A stretch of DNA of 64,000 bases, taken from NCBI RefSeq assembly GCF_036010505.1, contig NZ_CP108569.1, positions 6,898,001 through 6,962,000 of the forward strand, written 5' to 3'. Positions 52,512 through 62,207 of the stretch are shown one piece after another. Below the pieces are notes generated by a model that ran no database searches, had not been told where the DNA came from, and worked only from the letters and a program-made list of their open reading frames with translations. The first letter of the stretch is position 1. Each line of letters opens with the position of its first letter. The translations under genes and the position numbers were made by a program. This DNA comes from Streptomyces sp. NBC_01197 (GTDB lineage: Bacteria > Actinomycetota > Actinomycetes > Streptomycetales > Streptomycetaceae).

Positions 52512-55117
52512 TGACGCAACACCGGACATCCGCCAGGCTGCCCCGCCGGCTGAAGGATCTCGTCCTGATCGGCCACGGCATGGTCGGTCAGCGCTTCCTG
52601 GAGGCGCTGACCGGGCAGCCCGGGTCCGCAGCCTGGCGGATCACCGTACTCGCCGAGGAGCCGCGCCCCGCCTACGACCGGGTCCACCTGACCTCGTGGT
52701 TCTCCGGCACCGGTGTCGAGGAGCTGTCGCTCGCTCCGCCGGGCTTCCTGACGGAGCACGGCATCGACCTGCGCCTCGCCGACCCGGCCGCCGCGTTCGA
52801 CCGGGCCGGGCAGACCGTCACGACCGCATCCGGCGATGTGCTGCACTATGACGCGCTGGTGCTGGCCACCGGCTCGTACCCGTTCGTGCCGCCGGTCCCC
52901 GGCCGGGACGCGGCCGGCTGTCACGTCTACCGGACCATCGAGGACCTGGAGGCGATCCGGGCCGACGCAGGCCGGGCCGGCATCGGCGTCGTCGTCGGCG
53001 GCGGTCTGCTGGGCCTCGAAGCGGCCGGCGCGCTCATGGCGCTCGGCCTGGAGACGCACGTCGTCGAGTTCGCGCCCCGGCTGATGGCCCTCCAGGTCGA
53101 CGAGGGCGGCGGGCAGCTGCTGCGCCGCAAGATCGAGGACCTGGGCGTCCACGTCCACACCGGCGCCGGCACCCAGGCCATCCTCACCAGTGAGGACGGC
53201 CGGGTGCGCGGCATGGGGCTCTCCGACGGCCGCGAACTCCCGGCCGGTCTGGTCGTCTTCTCGGCCGGCGTACGACCGCGCGACCAGCTGGCCCGGGAGA
53301 GCGGCCTGCCCGTCGGCGAGCGCGGCGGCATCGTCGTCGACGAGCGCTGCCGCACCAACGACCCGCACGTCTACGCCATCGGCGAGTGCGCGCTGGCCGC
53401 CGACGGCAAGGTCTACGGACTGGTGGCCCCCGGCTACGCGATGGCCGCCACGGCCGCCCGCTCACTCGCCGGCGAGTACCGCGACGAGGACGCCTTCACC
53501 GGTGCGGACACCTCGACCAAGCTCAAGCTGCTCGGCGTCGACGTCGCCAGCTTCGGTGACGCGCACGGCGCGACCGATGGCGCGCTCGACGTCCTCTACA
53601 GCGACAGCCGCTCCGGCGTCTACAAGAAGCTGGTCATAGGCCGCGATGGGCAGCTGCTCGGCGGTGTGCTGGTCGGCGACACCGAGTCGTACGGCCTGCT
53701 GCGCCCACTGGCCATCGGCGGCAAGCCGCTGCAGACGGCCCCCGAGCAGCTGGTGCTGCCGGCCGGACTCGGCCCCGCCGGGCCGGTCGCGCTGCCGGAC
53801 GAGGCCGTGGTCTGCTCCTGCCACAACGTCAGCCAGGGCCAGATCCGCGCCGCCGTCCGCGAGCAGGGCTGCACCACCGTCCCCGCGGTCAAGAAGTGCA
53901 CCAGCGCGGGCACCGGGTGCGGCAGCTGCGTCAAACTGCTGGGCTCCATCGTGACCGAGGAGCTGGAAGCGAGCGGCGTCAGCGTCGACACGAACCTGTG
54001 CGAGCACTTCGCGCACACCCGCGCCGAGCTCTACGAGATCGTCCGGGCCACCGGGATCACGTCCTTCTCGGCCCTGATCGACGGGCACGGCAGCGGGGAG
54101 GGCTGCGACGTCTGCAAACCGGTCGTCGCCTCGATCCTGGCCGGCGCGGACAACGGCCACATCCTCGACGGCGAGCAGGCCGCGCTGCAGGACACCAACG
54201 ACCACTTCCTGGCCAACCTCCAGCGCAACGGCTCCTACTCGGTGGTGCCGCGGATCCCGGGCGGAGAGATCACCCCGTACGGCCTGATCACCATCGGCGA
54301 GATCGCCCGGGACTTCGGGCTCTACACGAAGATCACCGGAGGGCAGCGGATCGACCTGCTCGGCGCCGGAGTCGACCAGCTGCCCGCGATCTGGCGGCGG
54401 CTGGTGGACGCGGGCTTCGAGTCCGGCCACGCGTACGGCAAGTCGCTGCGCACGGTGAAGTCCTGTGTCGGTGAGACCTGGTGCCGGTACGGCGTGCAGG
54501 ACTCGGTCGGCCTCGCGATCGAGCTGGAGCTGCGGTACCGGGGCCTGCGCTCGCCGCACAAGCTCAAGTCCGCCGTCTCCGGCTGCGCACGCGAGTGCGC
54601 GGAGGCGCAGGGCAAGGACTTCGGCATCATCGCCACCTCCGCCGGCTGGAACCTCTACGTCGGCGGAAACGGCGGTATGACGCCACGGCACGCGGACCTG
54701 CTGGCTGCCGACCTGGACCGGGAGACGCTGATCCGCAGTATCGACCGGTTCCTGATGTTCTACATCCGCACCGCCGACCGGCTGGAGCGGACCTCCGTCT
54801 GGCTGGACCGCGTCGAGGGCGGTCTGGAGCATGTGCGGGCGGTCGTCATGGACGACTCGCTGGGCATCTGCGACGAGCTGGACCTGCAGATGGAGCGTCA
54901 CATCGGCGGCTACCGCGACGAATGGGCCGCCGTGCTGGACGACCCCGAGCGGCTGCGCCGCTTCGCGTCCTTCGTCAATGCCCCCGGCACGCCCGACCCT
55001 GCCGTGGCCTTCATGCCGGAGCGCGGCCAGATCCGGCCGGCTCGCCCCGGCGAGAACGAGCAGAACCACGCCCCGGCCCTGGTGGCCGGGGCCCGACTGG
55101 AGGTGCGTACCGCATGA
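52511..55117 (+). CDS. nirB: Nitrite reductase large subunit
   Basis: 868 residues. N-terminal FAD/NAD domains (LVLIGHGMVGQRFLEALTG; GVVVGGGLLGLEAAGALMALG). Next is a BFD-like 2Fe-2S domain (VVCSCHNVSQGQIRAAV and TSAGTGCGSCVKLL), then the siroheme and 4Fe-4S ligands CVGETWC and SGCARECAEAQGKDFGI. It reduces nitrite to ammonia with NAD(P)H. The length matches NirB. ATG 52511 overlaps the preceding stop, and its own stop overlaps nirD. The chelatase gene nearby would supply siroheme. Confidence 0.93.
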   Translation: MTQHRTSARLPRRLKDLVLIGHGMVGQRFLEALTGQPGSAAWRITVLAEEPRPAYDRVHLTSWFSGTGVEELSLAPPGFLTEHGIDLRLADPAAAFDRAGQTVTTASGDVLHYDALVLATGSYPFVPPVPGRDAAGCHVYRTIEDLEAIRADAGRAGIGVVVGGGLLGLEAAGALMALGLETHVVEFAPRLMALQVDEGGGQLLRRKIEDLGVHVHTGAGTQAILTSEDGRVRGMGLSDGRELPAGLVVFSAGVRPRDQLARESGLPVGERGGIVVDERCRTNDPHVYAIGECALAADGKVYGLVAPGYAMAATAARSLAGEYRDEDAFTGADTSTKLKLLGVDVASFGDAHGATDGALDVLYSDSRSGVYKKLVIGRDGQLLGGVLVGDTESYGLLRPLAIGGKPLQTAPEQLVLPAGLGPAGPVALPDEAVVCSCHNVSQGQIRAAVREQGCTTVPAVKKCTSAGTGCGSCVKLLGSIVTEELEASGVSVDTNLCEHFAHTRAELYEIVRATGITSFSALIDGHGSGEGCDVCKPVVASILAGADNGHILDGEQAALQDTNDHFLANLQRNGSYSVVPRIPGGEITPYGLITIGEIARDFGLYTKITGGQRIDLLGAGVDQLPAIWRRLVDAGFESGHAYGKSLRTVKSCVGETWCRYGVQDSVGLAIELELRYRGLRSPHKLKSAVSGCARECAEAQGKDFGIIATSAGWNLYVGGNGGMTPRHADLLAADLDRETLIRSIDRFLMFYIRTADRLERTSVWLDRVEGGLEHVRAVVMDDSLGICDELDLQMERHIGGYRDEWAAVLDDPERLRRFASFVNAPGTPDPAVAFMPERGQIRPARPGENEQNHAPALVAGARLEVRTA

Positions 55118-55506
55118 GCACACTGGTGGAGATCTTCGACGGCACGGCGTGGACGCCTGCCTGTGACTACCGGGACCTGATCCCCGGGCGCGGGGTGGCC
55201 GTGCTCAGCGAGAGCGGCGAGCAGGTGGCGGTCTTCCGCGACCGGGCGGGCGCGCTGTACGCGGTCGACAACCGCGACCCGTTCAGCGGCGCTTACGTGA
55301 TCTCACGCGGCATCCTCGGCAGCCGGGGTGACGCCCCGACCGTGGCGTCGCCGATGTACAAGCAGGTCTTCGACCTGCGGGACGGCCGCTGCCTTGACGA
55401 GGACACCGCCCCCGACGGCACCCCGGCGGAGCTGCGGGTCTGGCCGGTACGGGCCGGAGCGGCGGCGGCCTCACAGCTGGTCGGAGCGGCCGTGCGCGAG
55501 CCGTAG
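55114..55506 (+). CDS. nirD: Nitrite reductase small subunit
   Basis: 130 residues with the Rieske-like NirD fold: VAVFRDRAGALYAVDNRDPFSGAYVISRGILG and SPMYKQVFDLRDGRCLDE. As usual for NirD, the Cys/His iron ligands of true Rieske proteins are missing. It stabilises or assists NirB. ATG 55114 overlaps the nirB stop. Confidence 0.92.
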   Translation: MSTLVEIFDGTAWTPACDYRDLIPGRGVAVLSESGEQVAVFRDRAGALYAVDNRDPFSGAYVISRGILGSRGDAPTVASPMYKQVFDLRDGRCLDEDTAPDGTPAELRVWPVRAGAAAASQLVGAAVREP

Positions 55507-55620
55507 CACGGTTGAGCGGCGACGGAGTGACCCGCGAAACCCGCCGCGCCCGGCGTAGGCGGCGCAAACACCCCCCCAGCCCAAATAATCCCCCCATCTC
55601 ACGAACCAGGGTGACAGCTG

Positions 55621-57009
55621 ATGAGCACTGCCGTCGGAACAGAAGACCCGGCCGGGGACACAGCCGGGGTGGTGGACGCGGGCCGGTCCCGCTCCATCAC
55701 GGACTGGCGTCCGGAGGACGAGGCGTTCTGGAGGGAGACCGGCGCGGGAGTCGCGCGCCGGAACCTGGCCTTCTCGGTCCTGTCCGAGCACATCGGATTC
55801 TCGGTGTGGAGCCTGTGGTCGGTGCTGGTGCTGTTCCTCGGACCGGAGTACCACATCGACGCGGCGGGCAAGTTCACACTCACCGCGCTGCCGACGGCGC
55901 TCGGCGCCGTGCTGCGCCTGCCCTACACCTTCGCGGTGGCCAGGTTCGGCGGCCGCAACTGGACCGTGTTCAGCGCGCTGTTGCTGCTGGTCCCGACGGT
56001 GCTGGCCGGGCTCGTGCTGCGGCCAGGCGTCTCGTACGGCACCCTGCTCGGGGTGGCGTGTGTCGCCGGTGTCGGGGGCGGCAACTTCGCTTCCTCGATG
56101 GCGAACATCAACGCGTTCTACCCACAGCGCCTCAAGGGCTGGGCGCTGGGCGTCAACGCGGGCGGCGGCAACCTCGGCGTCCCGGTCGTGCAGCTGGTCG
56201 GCCTGCTGGTGCTGGCCACGGCCGGTGCGGCGCAGCCGCGGCTGGTACCGCTGGTCTACCTGCCGCTGATCGCGCTGGCCGCGCTGGGCGCGGCGCTGAG
56301 GATGGACAACCTGACGTCGCTGAGGAACGACAGGAGGGCGCTGCGGGAGGTGGCCAAGGAGTCGCACAGCTGGGTCATGTCGCTGCTCTACATCGGTACT
56401 TTCGGCTCGTTCATCGGCTTCGGCTTCGCCTTCGGGCAGGTGCTGCAGGTGCAGTTCCACCAGCAGTTCGACACCCCGGTGAAGGCCGCGTACCTGACCT
56501 TCCTCGGGCCCCTTCTGGGGTCGCTGGTACGGCCGTTGGGCGGGAGGATGGCGGACCGCTGGGGCGGCGCCCGGGTGACGCTGTGGACCTTCGCCGCGAT
56601 GGCGGCGGGCACCGGCGCGGTGCTGATCGCCTCGCAGCAGAAGTCGCTGCCGATGTTCCTGGCCGGCTTCGTGGCGCTGTTCGTGCTGAGCGGGATCGGC
56701 AACGGCTCGACGTACAAGATGATCCCGGCGATCTTCCAGGCCAAGGCGCGGATCGCGGTCGCCGCAGGAGCTGACGAGGAGACCGCGGAGCGGGACGCCC
56801 GGCGCCGGGCATCGGCGCTGATCGGACTGGCCGGCGCGCTCGGGGCGTTCGGCGGGGTCCTGGTGAACATCGCCTTCCGTCAGTCGTTCCTGGCCACCGG
56901 GGACGGCGACGCGGCGTACTGGGCCTTCCTGGCTACGTACGCCGTGTGCTGCGCCGTGACGTGGGCGGTCTATCTGCGGCCCCGGGTGGGGCCGATGCCC
57001 GCGATCTGA
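55621..57009 (+). CDS. NarK-type nitrate/nitrite MFS transporter
   Basis: 462 residues, twelve helices. Nitrate-signature motifs are visible: AGVGGGNFASSMANINAFYPQRLKG in helix 5 and SGIGNGSTYKMIPAIFQAKA in helix 11, with conserved Arg in helices 2 and 8 regions (AVLRLPYTFAV; GGRMADRWGG). It brings nitrate in (and may exchange nitrite) for the reductases encoded just upstream, after a 114-bp gap. The start ATG 55621 follows AGGGTGA. An N-terminal hydrophilic tail of about 45 residues precedes helix 1. Confidence 0.92.
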   Translation: MSTAVGTEDPAGDTAGVVDAGRSRSITDWRPEDEAFWRETGAGVARRNLAFSVLSEHIGFSVWSLWSVLVLFLGPEYHIDAAGKFTLTALPTALGAVLRLPYTFAVARFGGRNWTVFSALLLLVPTVLAGLVLRPGVSYGTLLGVACVAGVGGGNFASSMANINAFYPQRLKGWALGVNAGGGNLGVPVVQLVGLLVLATAGAAQPRLVPLVYLPLIALAALGAALRMDNLTSLRNDRRALREVAKESHSWVMSLLYIGTFGSFIGFGFAFGQVLQVQFHQQFDTPVKAAYLTFLGPLLGSLVRPLGGRMADRWGGARVTLWTFAAMAAGTGAVLIASQQKSLPMFLAGFVALFVLSGIGNGSTYKMIPAIFQAKARIAVAAGADEETAERDARRRASALIGLAGALGAFGGVLVNIAFRQSFLATGDGDAAYWAFLATYAVCCAVTWAVYLRPRVGPMPAI

Positions 57010-57198
57010 GGGCGGCGACGGCCGGAGCACGAGGGGCCATGACCGCCCGCCTTCCGGAGAAAGCTCACGGTCCGCCCAGCGGCAACCCCACCATGCGCCT
57101 CCGGCAAGCGGCGGAGGGCCGACCGTGCCTCGGCCGTCCCGGTTCGCTTCCCGCGTGGGATCCAGCCGGCACGGAGCACGGCATCTTATGGTGATCCG

Positions 57199-57837
57199 AT
57201 GCGACTTGTACCCTGGTGGGCCTTGCTCTCGTCCGGGTGCGCGCCTGTGTTGCTCATCGGAGGCTCGAATCTCGCGGAGCTGATGCAGGGGCCCGGCTAC
57301 AACCCGAAGACCCGGACGATAAGCGTCCTCGCCGCGTACGGCACGCCCGGGTACGGGGTGATGACCGGGATGCTGCTCGCACTCGGGGCCTGTTACGTCA
57401 TCACCGCACTCGGGCTGCGTTCCGCCACGCTCCTCGGCCGGGCCGCGCTCGCCGGGGGCGGGATCTCCGCGATGGTGCTGACGCTGGTGCCCGCACCCCC
57501 CAGCGGAGGCTCGTTCGGTCACGGGGCTGTGGTCACGGTGGGGTTCGGGCTGCTGGCCGTCTGGCCGGTACTGGCCGTCGACCGTGGTGCGGGGGCGCCG
57601 TGGGGACTGCGGCCTGCCGCGGTCCGGGACGGGGGCGCGTCATGGGGACTGCGGCAGGACGTGGCGATCGCGGTCAGCGCCTCGATGTGCGCCTTCGCGG
57701 TCTGGTTCCTCGTCGGGCTCCAGCTTCACGGGCTGCCGGGGGTCGCCGAACGTGTCCTGACCTTCGCGCAGGCACTCTGGCCCTTCCTGGTCGTCATCTC
57801 CTGCTGGCCGCACGAGGTCAGCACCGAACAGGTGTAG
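57199..57837 (+). CDS. DUF998 family membrane protein
   Basis: 212 residues with six hydrophobic helices, N-terminal WALLSSGCAPVLLIGGSNLAELMQG and the NPKTRTISVLAAYGTPGYGVMTGMLL block usual for DUF998. A repeat-like loop (GAPWGLRPAAVRDGGASWGLRQD) separates helices 4 and 5. Function unknown. Stands alone; no relation to nitrate genes is evident. Confidence 0.82.
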   Translation: MRLVPWWALLSSGCAPVLLIGGSNLAELMQGPGYNPKTRTISVLAAYGTPGYGVMTGMLLALGACYVITALGLRSATLLGRAALAGGGISAMVLTLVPAPPSGGSFGHGAVVTVGFGLLAVWPVLAVDRGAGAPWGLRPAAVRDGGASWGLRQDVAIAVSASMCAFAVWFLVGLQLHGLPGVAERVLTFAQALWPFLVVISCWPHEVSTEQV

Positions 57838-57883
57838 CGCGGTTGAGGCCTTTACGCGCGGTTGCCCCCTCCCTCCCACCCCC

Positions 57884-59248
57884 TCATCCCGCCCAGCGCC
57901 CCGACAGGAAGGTCAGCGCGACGGCAGTCGTGACAGGGGTGGCAACAGCGAGACAGAGCGTCTTGAACCGCGGCCTGCGCAGGCTCCATCCCGCCAGGGA
58001 GATCCACAGCGGCCACCACAGGAGGGTGGAGCGGGGGATGGACATGTACCAGTACGAGGTGCCCAGGGCCCACAGGGTGAGGCCGATGTACAGAGCCTCG
58101 GCCCAGCGTCGCTGCCGTACCAGGAGGACGAGGAGGGCGAGTCCGGCGACCATGGCCAGGAGTTCGGCCTGGAACATGACGGCGTAACCGGTCGTCTGGG
58201 CGTGGGCGAAGGCGTTGTGCCAGGTGTTGGACCAGGCCTCCCACGGAGTGTGGAACGTGCGGTTCCAGCCCTGTTCCTCAGCATGTTTCCAAGCCATCCA
58301 GTCGCCGGTGTGGGCGTGCAGGTAGCCGCTGTAGAGGGCCACGGGTAGGGCGGGCAGGGCGAGCCAGGGGAGCCGGCGCCAGTCGCGGCCGGTGCGGGCG
58401 GTGAGGATGAAGTGCAGCGCGATGGCGGCTGCGAGGAAGAGGCCGTTCACGCGGACCGTGGTGGCCAGGGCTGTCAGGGCGGTGGCGAGCGGCCAGTTGC
58501 GCCGCTGGGCGGCGAGCCAGGCGGGCAGCGCGAGAGCGAGGAAGAGCGCCTCGGTGTAGCCGGCGGCCAGGAAGACCGCGCACGGCGAGAGCAGCAGGAA
58601 CATCACGGTGCGCCGCCCGGCCCCGTGGTCGGGCAGGTGCAGCCGGGCGATGCGGGAGAGCGCCAGGACGGCGACGGCCCCGGCGGCGAAGGAGATCAGC
58701 AAGCCGGCCGCTGCCCAGTTCGTGACGACGGTGTGGACCGCCCGCAGGACGAGGGGGAAGCCGGGCAGAAAGGCCTCCCGGTGGTCCAGGGTGCTGTGCA
58801 GGAGTACGCCCTGCCCCGGGAAGTAGCCGTCGCGGGCTATATGCAGGTAGAAGTCCCAGTCCCACTGCTGGAAGGGAGCCAGAAGGGGGCCCCCGTCGCG
58901 GGAGTTGTGGTCGGCGGGAAACAGCCAGCGGGCGCAGTAGGCCGTGGTCCAGATGCCCAGGCGGGTCACCAGGTACAGCCACAGCACCTCACGGTCGGCA
59001 GGACTCACTCTCAGAAGAAGCCCCCGGAAGGCCCCCGGCCGGTGGCGGGGACCGGACTCGGCCCCGTACCACCCGCCCCTGTGCCACCGGTCCCCGCATG
59101 AACGGTTTCCGTTCGGCCGCTCTCCGTACGGCTGGGTTCCGCTCGGCCTGGCTTCGCTCCCTGCGGGGCGCCGACGCCGACCCGGCACGCGGGAGGGGCG
59201 TGCGGAAACGGGTGTGTTCTCACGCGGCCCGGACGGCAAGAACGGCAT
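57884..59248 (-). CDS. PIG-V-like mannosyltransferase family membrane protein
   Basis: 454 residues from ATG 59248, which follows AGGAGAG. A long basic, low-complexity tail (about 1-70) leads into a multi-helix glycosyltransferase of GT-C type. The QWDWDFYLHIARDGYF motif holds the first-loop Asp, followed by LLSPCAVFLAAGYTEALFLAL, typical of PIG-V-like enzymes that use polyprenyl-phosphomannose. The C-terminal helices run to the end. It probably adds mannose to a lipid or protein outside the membrane. The acceptor is unknown. Confidence 0.82.
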   Translation of the reverse strand: MPFLPSGPRENTPVSARPSRVPGRRRRPAGSEARPSGTQPYGERPNGNRSCGDRWHRGGWYGAESGPRHRPGAFRGLLLRVSPADREVLWLYLVTRLGIWTTAYCARWLFPADHNSRDGGPLLAPFQQWDWDFYLHIARDGYFPGQGVLLHSTLDHREAFLPGFPLVLRAVHTVVTNWAAAGLLISFAAGAVAVLALSRIARLHLPDHGAGRRTVMFLLLSPCAVFLAAGYTEALFLALALPAWLAAQRRNWPLATALTALATTVRVNGLFLAAAIALHFILTARTGRDWRRLPWLALPALPVALYSGYLHAHTGDWMAWKHAEEQGWNRTFHTPWEAWSNTWHNAFAHAQTTGYAVMFQAELLAMVAGLALLVLLVRQRRWAEALYIGLTLWALGTSYWYMSIPRSTLLWWPLWISLAGWSLRRPRFKTLCLAVATPVTTAVALTFLSGRWAG

Positions 59249-59603
59249 GGTGATTCTCTCCTGGTCTGCGGGGCGTGCCGGGATGACCGGTGGCCCCCGC
59301 GGTTCCCGCGTGTTTCGCTCTCCTTGGAGTACGCCTGGGACCGGGCATCCGGCTGACATGAGTCACGGGGAAATGAAGGTGATGATCGTCACGGAACCAG
59401 GAGCCGTGACTACGCATCAGGCCGAGGGCCCGCGCTTGAGGGGCCAGAGAGCGGCGTCGATGCCCCGACTCAGTGCAGCCTGCACCCCGTTGACGGGCCC
59501 GTCCGGCCCCGCGCCGACCTCGGATGTCTGCCGTCGGACCCCGGACGCCGGGGGACGCCCATGGATACGCCCCCTGAGGGCCTGCGCTCCGGATACCAGC
59601 GGG
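59249..59603. other. Gap without supported gene
   Basis: 355 bp between two minus-strand genes. No convincing coding frame, hairpin or promoter pair was found. Confidence 0.45.
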
Positions 59604-59816
59604 TCAGGCTGTTACGTACTGGTGGGCTGGCCCGCCCCGCCACTTCACCCAGGCCTCGTCGTCCAGCAGGGTGTCCGCGTCCAGCATTCCGGCCCGCCGC
59701 AGGAACTCGACGACGTCCGCGTCCTGGTGGGCCAGACCTGCGATCTCTCCTTGGATCGTCACCCGCCGTCCGCCGCTCGGGGAGGGTGGGTGCACCACTA
59801 TCGGTGTGCTGTCCAT
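59604..59816 (-). CDS. Small conserved hypothetical protein
   Basis: 70 residues: VVHPPSPSGGRRVTIQGEIAG, then a helical DADVVEFLRRAGMLDADTLLDDEAWVKWRGG part. The PPSPxGGRRVTxxGE start and the FLRRAG helix are a pattern I have seen in many Streptomyces hypothetical proteins. No function known. Start chosen at ATG 59816; a longer frame upstream lacks similarity. Confidence 0.65.
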   Translation of the reverse strand: MDSTPIVVHPPSPSGGRRVTIQGEIAGLAHQDADVVEFLRRAGMLDADTLLDDEAWVKWRGGPAHQYVTA

Positions 59817-60072
59817 GACCTCAGAGTGCGTCCGGCCGCCAGTTCCGGCACGCCGGGAGGGCAGTGCAGCCCGGCCTGTCCGGAGCCGCGGCCGTGCGCA
59901 TATGGCGGGCTGGCGCGCCCTCTCAGAGGCCCGGATACGGGGCACCGTGGGCTCCGAGCCCCTTGACCCATCGGGGTGACCGGCGAGCGGCACGGTGGCG
60001 CGGCCCGGGTCCGGTACTGCCTGGTCTGCCTAGCGTGAGGTGCCCTTCCCCCGGCACCCCCTGGAGTACGTC

Positions 60073-60627
60073 ATGACCATGCCCGCCCTCGCCGACCTGA
60101 CCGGCACCTACGTGCTCGACCCGGCGCACACCCGCATCGGCTTCGTGGCCAGGCACGCGATGATCACCAAGGTCCGCGGCTCGTTCGCCGAGTTCGAGGG
60201 CACGCTCAAGCTGGACGGCTCGGACCCGGCCAAGTCGGGCGTCCTGGTCGCCATCAAGTCCGACAGCATCGACACCGGCAACGAGCAGCGAGACGGACAC
60301 CTGCGGACCAACGACTTTCTCGATGCCCCGAACTACCCGCGGATCACCTTCACCTCGACCGGGATCAAGCAGTTGGACGGCAGCCACTTCCGGCTGACCG
60401 GCGACCTGACGATCAAGGACACCACCAAGCCGATCAGCATCGACTTCGAGCTCACCGGCACCGCCCAGGACCCCTTCGGCAACCAGCGGGTGGGCTTCGA
60501 GGGTGAGGTCGCCGTCAGCCGCAAGGAGTACGGCATCACGTGGAACGCCGCCCTCGAAGGCGGCGGCGTCCTCGTCGGCGACAAGGTGGTGCTGGAGTTC
60601 GACGTCTCGGCGATCAAGCAGAGCTGA
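60073..60627 (+). CDS. YceI family protein
   Basis: 184 residues of the YceI/lipocalin-like family: GTYVLDPAHTRIGFVARHAMI at the start, KSDSIDTGNEQRDGHLRTNDFLDAPNYPRITFTS in the centre, and RKEYGITWNAALEGGGVLVGDKVVLEFDV at the end. The barrel binds long isoprenoid or similar lipids. No signal peptide, so it is cytoplasmic. GGAG precedes the ATG at 60073. Confidence 0.92.
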   Translation: MTMPALADLTGTYVLDPAHTRIGFVARHAMITKVRGSFAEFEGTLKLDGSDPAKSGVLVAIKSDSIDTGNEQRDGHLRTNDFLDAPNYPRITFTSTGIKQLDGSHFRLTGDLTIKDTTKPISIDFELTGTAQDPFGNQRVGFEGEVAVSRKEYGITWNAALEGGGVLVGDKVVLEFDVSAIKQS

Positions 60628-60761
60628 GCAGAGCCTGAGAAGCCCTGAGCGGGGCTGGGCGGCCGGGCCCGGCCAGAGCCGAGACCTCCTCCGGGGCACA
60701 CTGCGTCAGAAGCCCAGGCCGTCCGAGGCGCGGGCGCGGGCCGGGTGAGGTAGGCAGGAGT

Positions 60762-61886
60762 ATGAGTTCGTTGCGCTTTCTGTCCTCGCTCCCGGGGCCG
60801 CGACGGTATCCGAAGGCGCTCATGGTTGTGCCGTTCGCTCTGATCGTCGCCATCACGGTGGTGGACGTCCTCACCCCACCGGCTGTGCATGTCGGGCCCT
60901 TCCTGGTGGCGGCGCCGGCCTTGACGGCGTCGTTCGCCGGTCCCCTCAGCACCGCGGTCGTCAGTGTGCTGGCCCTCGCGGCCGAGGCGTTCGTGGCCGG
61001 CACGCGGGGAAGCGTCACCGATCTCAACCACACCTACCAGCTCGCGGCGCTCTTCCTGATCTCCGTCTTCGTCACTTTCTTCGCGCATCTGAGAGTGCAG
61101 CATGAACGGGAGATGACCCGTCTGCGCTGGGTGGGGCGTGCGGTGCAGCGCGTGGTGATGAGGCCGCTGCCGGAACGCAGTGGGCCGCTGCGCATCGCGT
61201 CGGTCTATCTGGCCGCTGAGGCGGAGGCACAGCTCGGCGGCGATCTGTACGCGGTCACGCGCACGGCGGGCGGAACCCGCGTGATCATCGGCGACGTACG
61301 CGGCAAGGGCCTCGATGCCATGGGCGAGGCGGCCGGTGTCCTCGGCGTCTTCCGGGCGCTGGCCCACTACGATCCGGAACTGCCCGAAGCCGTGGGCCAG
61401 CTGGAGGCCGGTGTTGTGTCCGACCGGAGCTACACGGCCCGGGCACAGGGGGCCGGTGAGGACGACGGGGAGGCTTTTGTCACCGCGGCCGTGCTCGACA
61501 TCCCCGACGTTCGGCCGGAACTCCAGCTGGTCAGCTGCGGCCACCCGCCGCCGCTGGTGGTACGCGCGGGCCGGGTGCATACCCTCGACGTACGGGAGTC
61601 CGCCCCGCCCCTCGGCCTCGGCCACCTGCTCAGCAGCGTCTTCGCCGCGGAGACGTTCGTCTTCGGTGTCGGCGACGTCCTCCTCCTGTACACGGACGGC
61701 GTCATCGAGGCCCGGGACAGTGCGGGCCGGTTCTACCCGCTGCCGGACCGGATCGCTTCGTGGGGAGCCAACGGCCCGGAGGCTCTGCTCAAACGGCTCT
61801 GCGACGACCTGCTGCGCCATGCCGGAGGCAGCTTGGGCGACGACGCGGCGATGGTCGCCATCGAACGGCTGCCGGCCGGCGAATGA
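60762..61886 (+). CDS. Membrane PP2C (SpoIIE-type) phosphatase
   Basis: 374 residues. Three to four N-terminal helices (about 20-110: ALMVVPFALIVAITVVDVL; AAPALTASFAGPLSTAVVSVL; LAALFLISVFVTFFAHL) anchor a PP2C domain with AQLGGDLYAVTRT, IIGDVRGKGLDAMGEAA, LVSCGHPPPLVV, LLLYTDGVIEARD and LGDDAAMVAIERL. This design is common in Streptomyces, where such proteins act on anti-sigma antagonist proteins. ATG 60762 follows GGAG. Convergent with the transglycosylase-like gene. Confidence 0.9.
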   Translation: MSSLRFLSSLPGPRRYPKALMVVPFALIVAITVVDVLTPPAVHVGPFLVAAPALTASFAGPLSTAVVSVLALAAEAFVAGTRGSVTDLNHTYQLAALFLISVFVTFFAHLRVQHEREMTRLRWVGRAVQRVVMRPLPERSGPLRIASVYLAAEAEAQLGGDLYAVTRTAGGTRVIIGDVRGKGLDAMGEAAGVLGVFRALAHYDPELPEAVGQLEAGVVSDRSYTARAQGAGEDDGEAFVTAAVLDIPDVRPELQLVSCGHPPPLVVRAGRVHTLDVRESAPPLGLGHLLSSVFAAETFVFGVGDVLLLYTDGVIEARDSAGRFYPLPDRIASWGANGPEALLKRLCDDLLRHAGGSLGDDAAMVAIERLPAGE

Positions 61887-62207
61887 GCGGTCGGTCCCTT
61901 CGCCGCCAAAGCCTCCGGCCTCACACGTCGGTCCGGACGGTGAGGCCCTCGAAGCCGCGCAGGGTGCGGCGCGCTCGGCCCGGCCCCGGTGGCCGGTGCG
62001 CTGTAAGACCTGCACGCCAAGCTTGCGGGCATCAGTGAGGCAGACCGCGGGGTGTGCGGGGACGGGGACAAAGGGCGGGGGCTGGAACGGGTCCACCCAT
62101 GAACCTGTTCCAGCCCTCGCCAGGACCTGAGTCCTGCCGTCCCCCTGGAGGGGTTGGCCGTCCCACGGACTCAGGTGGTCGTGGGGGTGTGTGGTCGGTT
62201 TGCCTGG
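61887..62207. other. Convergent gap with terminator
   Basis: 321 bp between convergent genes. Holds the hairpin at 62080-62115 and no supported gene. Confidence 0.5.
62080..62115. terminator. Hairpin between convergent genes
   Basis: Arms 62080-62092 and 62103-62115 pair over 13 bases with one wobble and a ten-base loop. It can end both the PP2C and the transglycosylase-like transcripts. Confidence 0.65.

Noticed and set aside
55471..57522. A 683-residue minus-strand open frame, plus similar long frames at 44626-46236 and 53462-55123
   Set aside because: They are antisense to clear transporter and nitrite reductase genes and show no family motifs. Long antisense frames are expected at this GC content.
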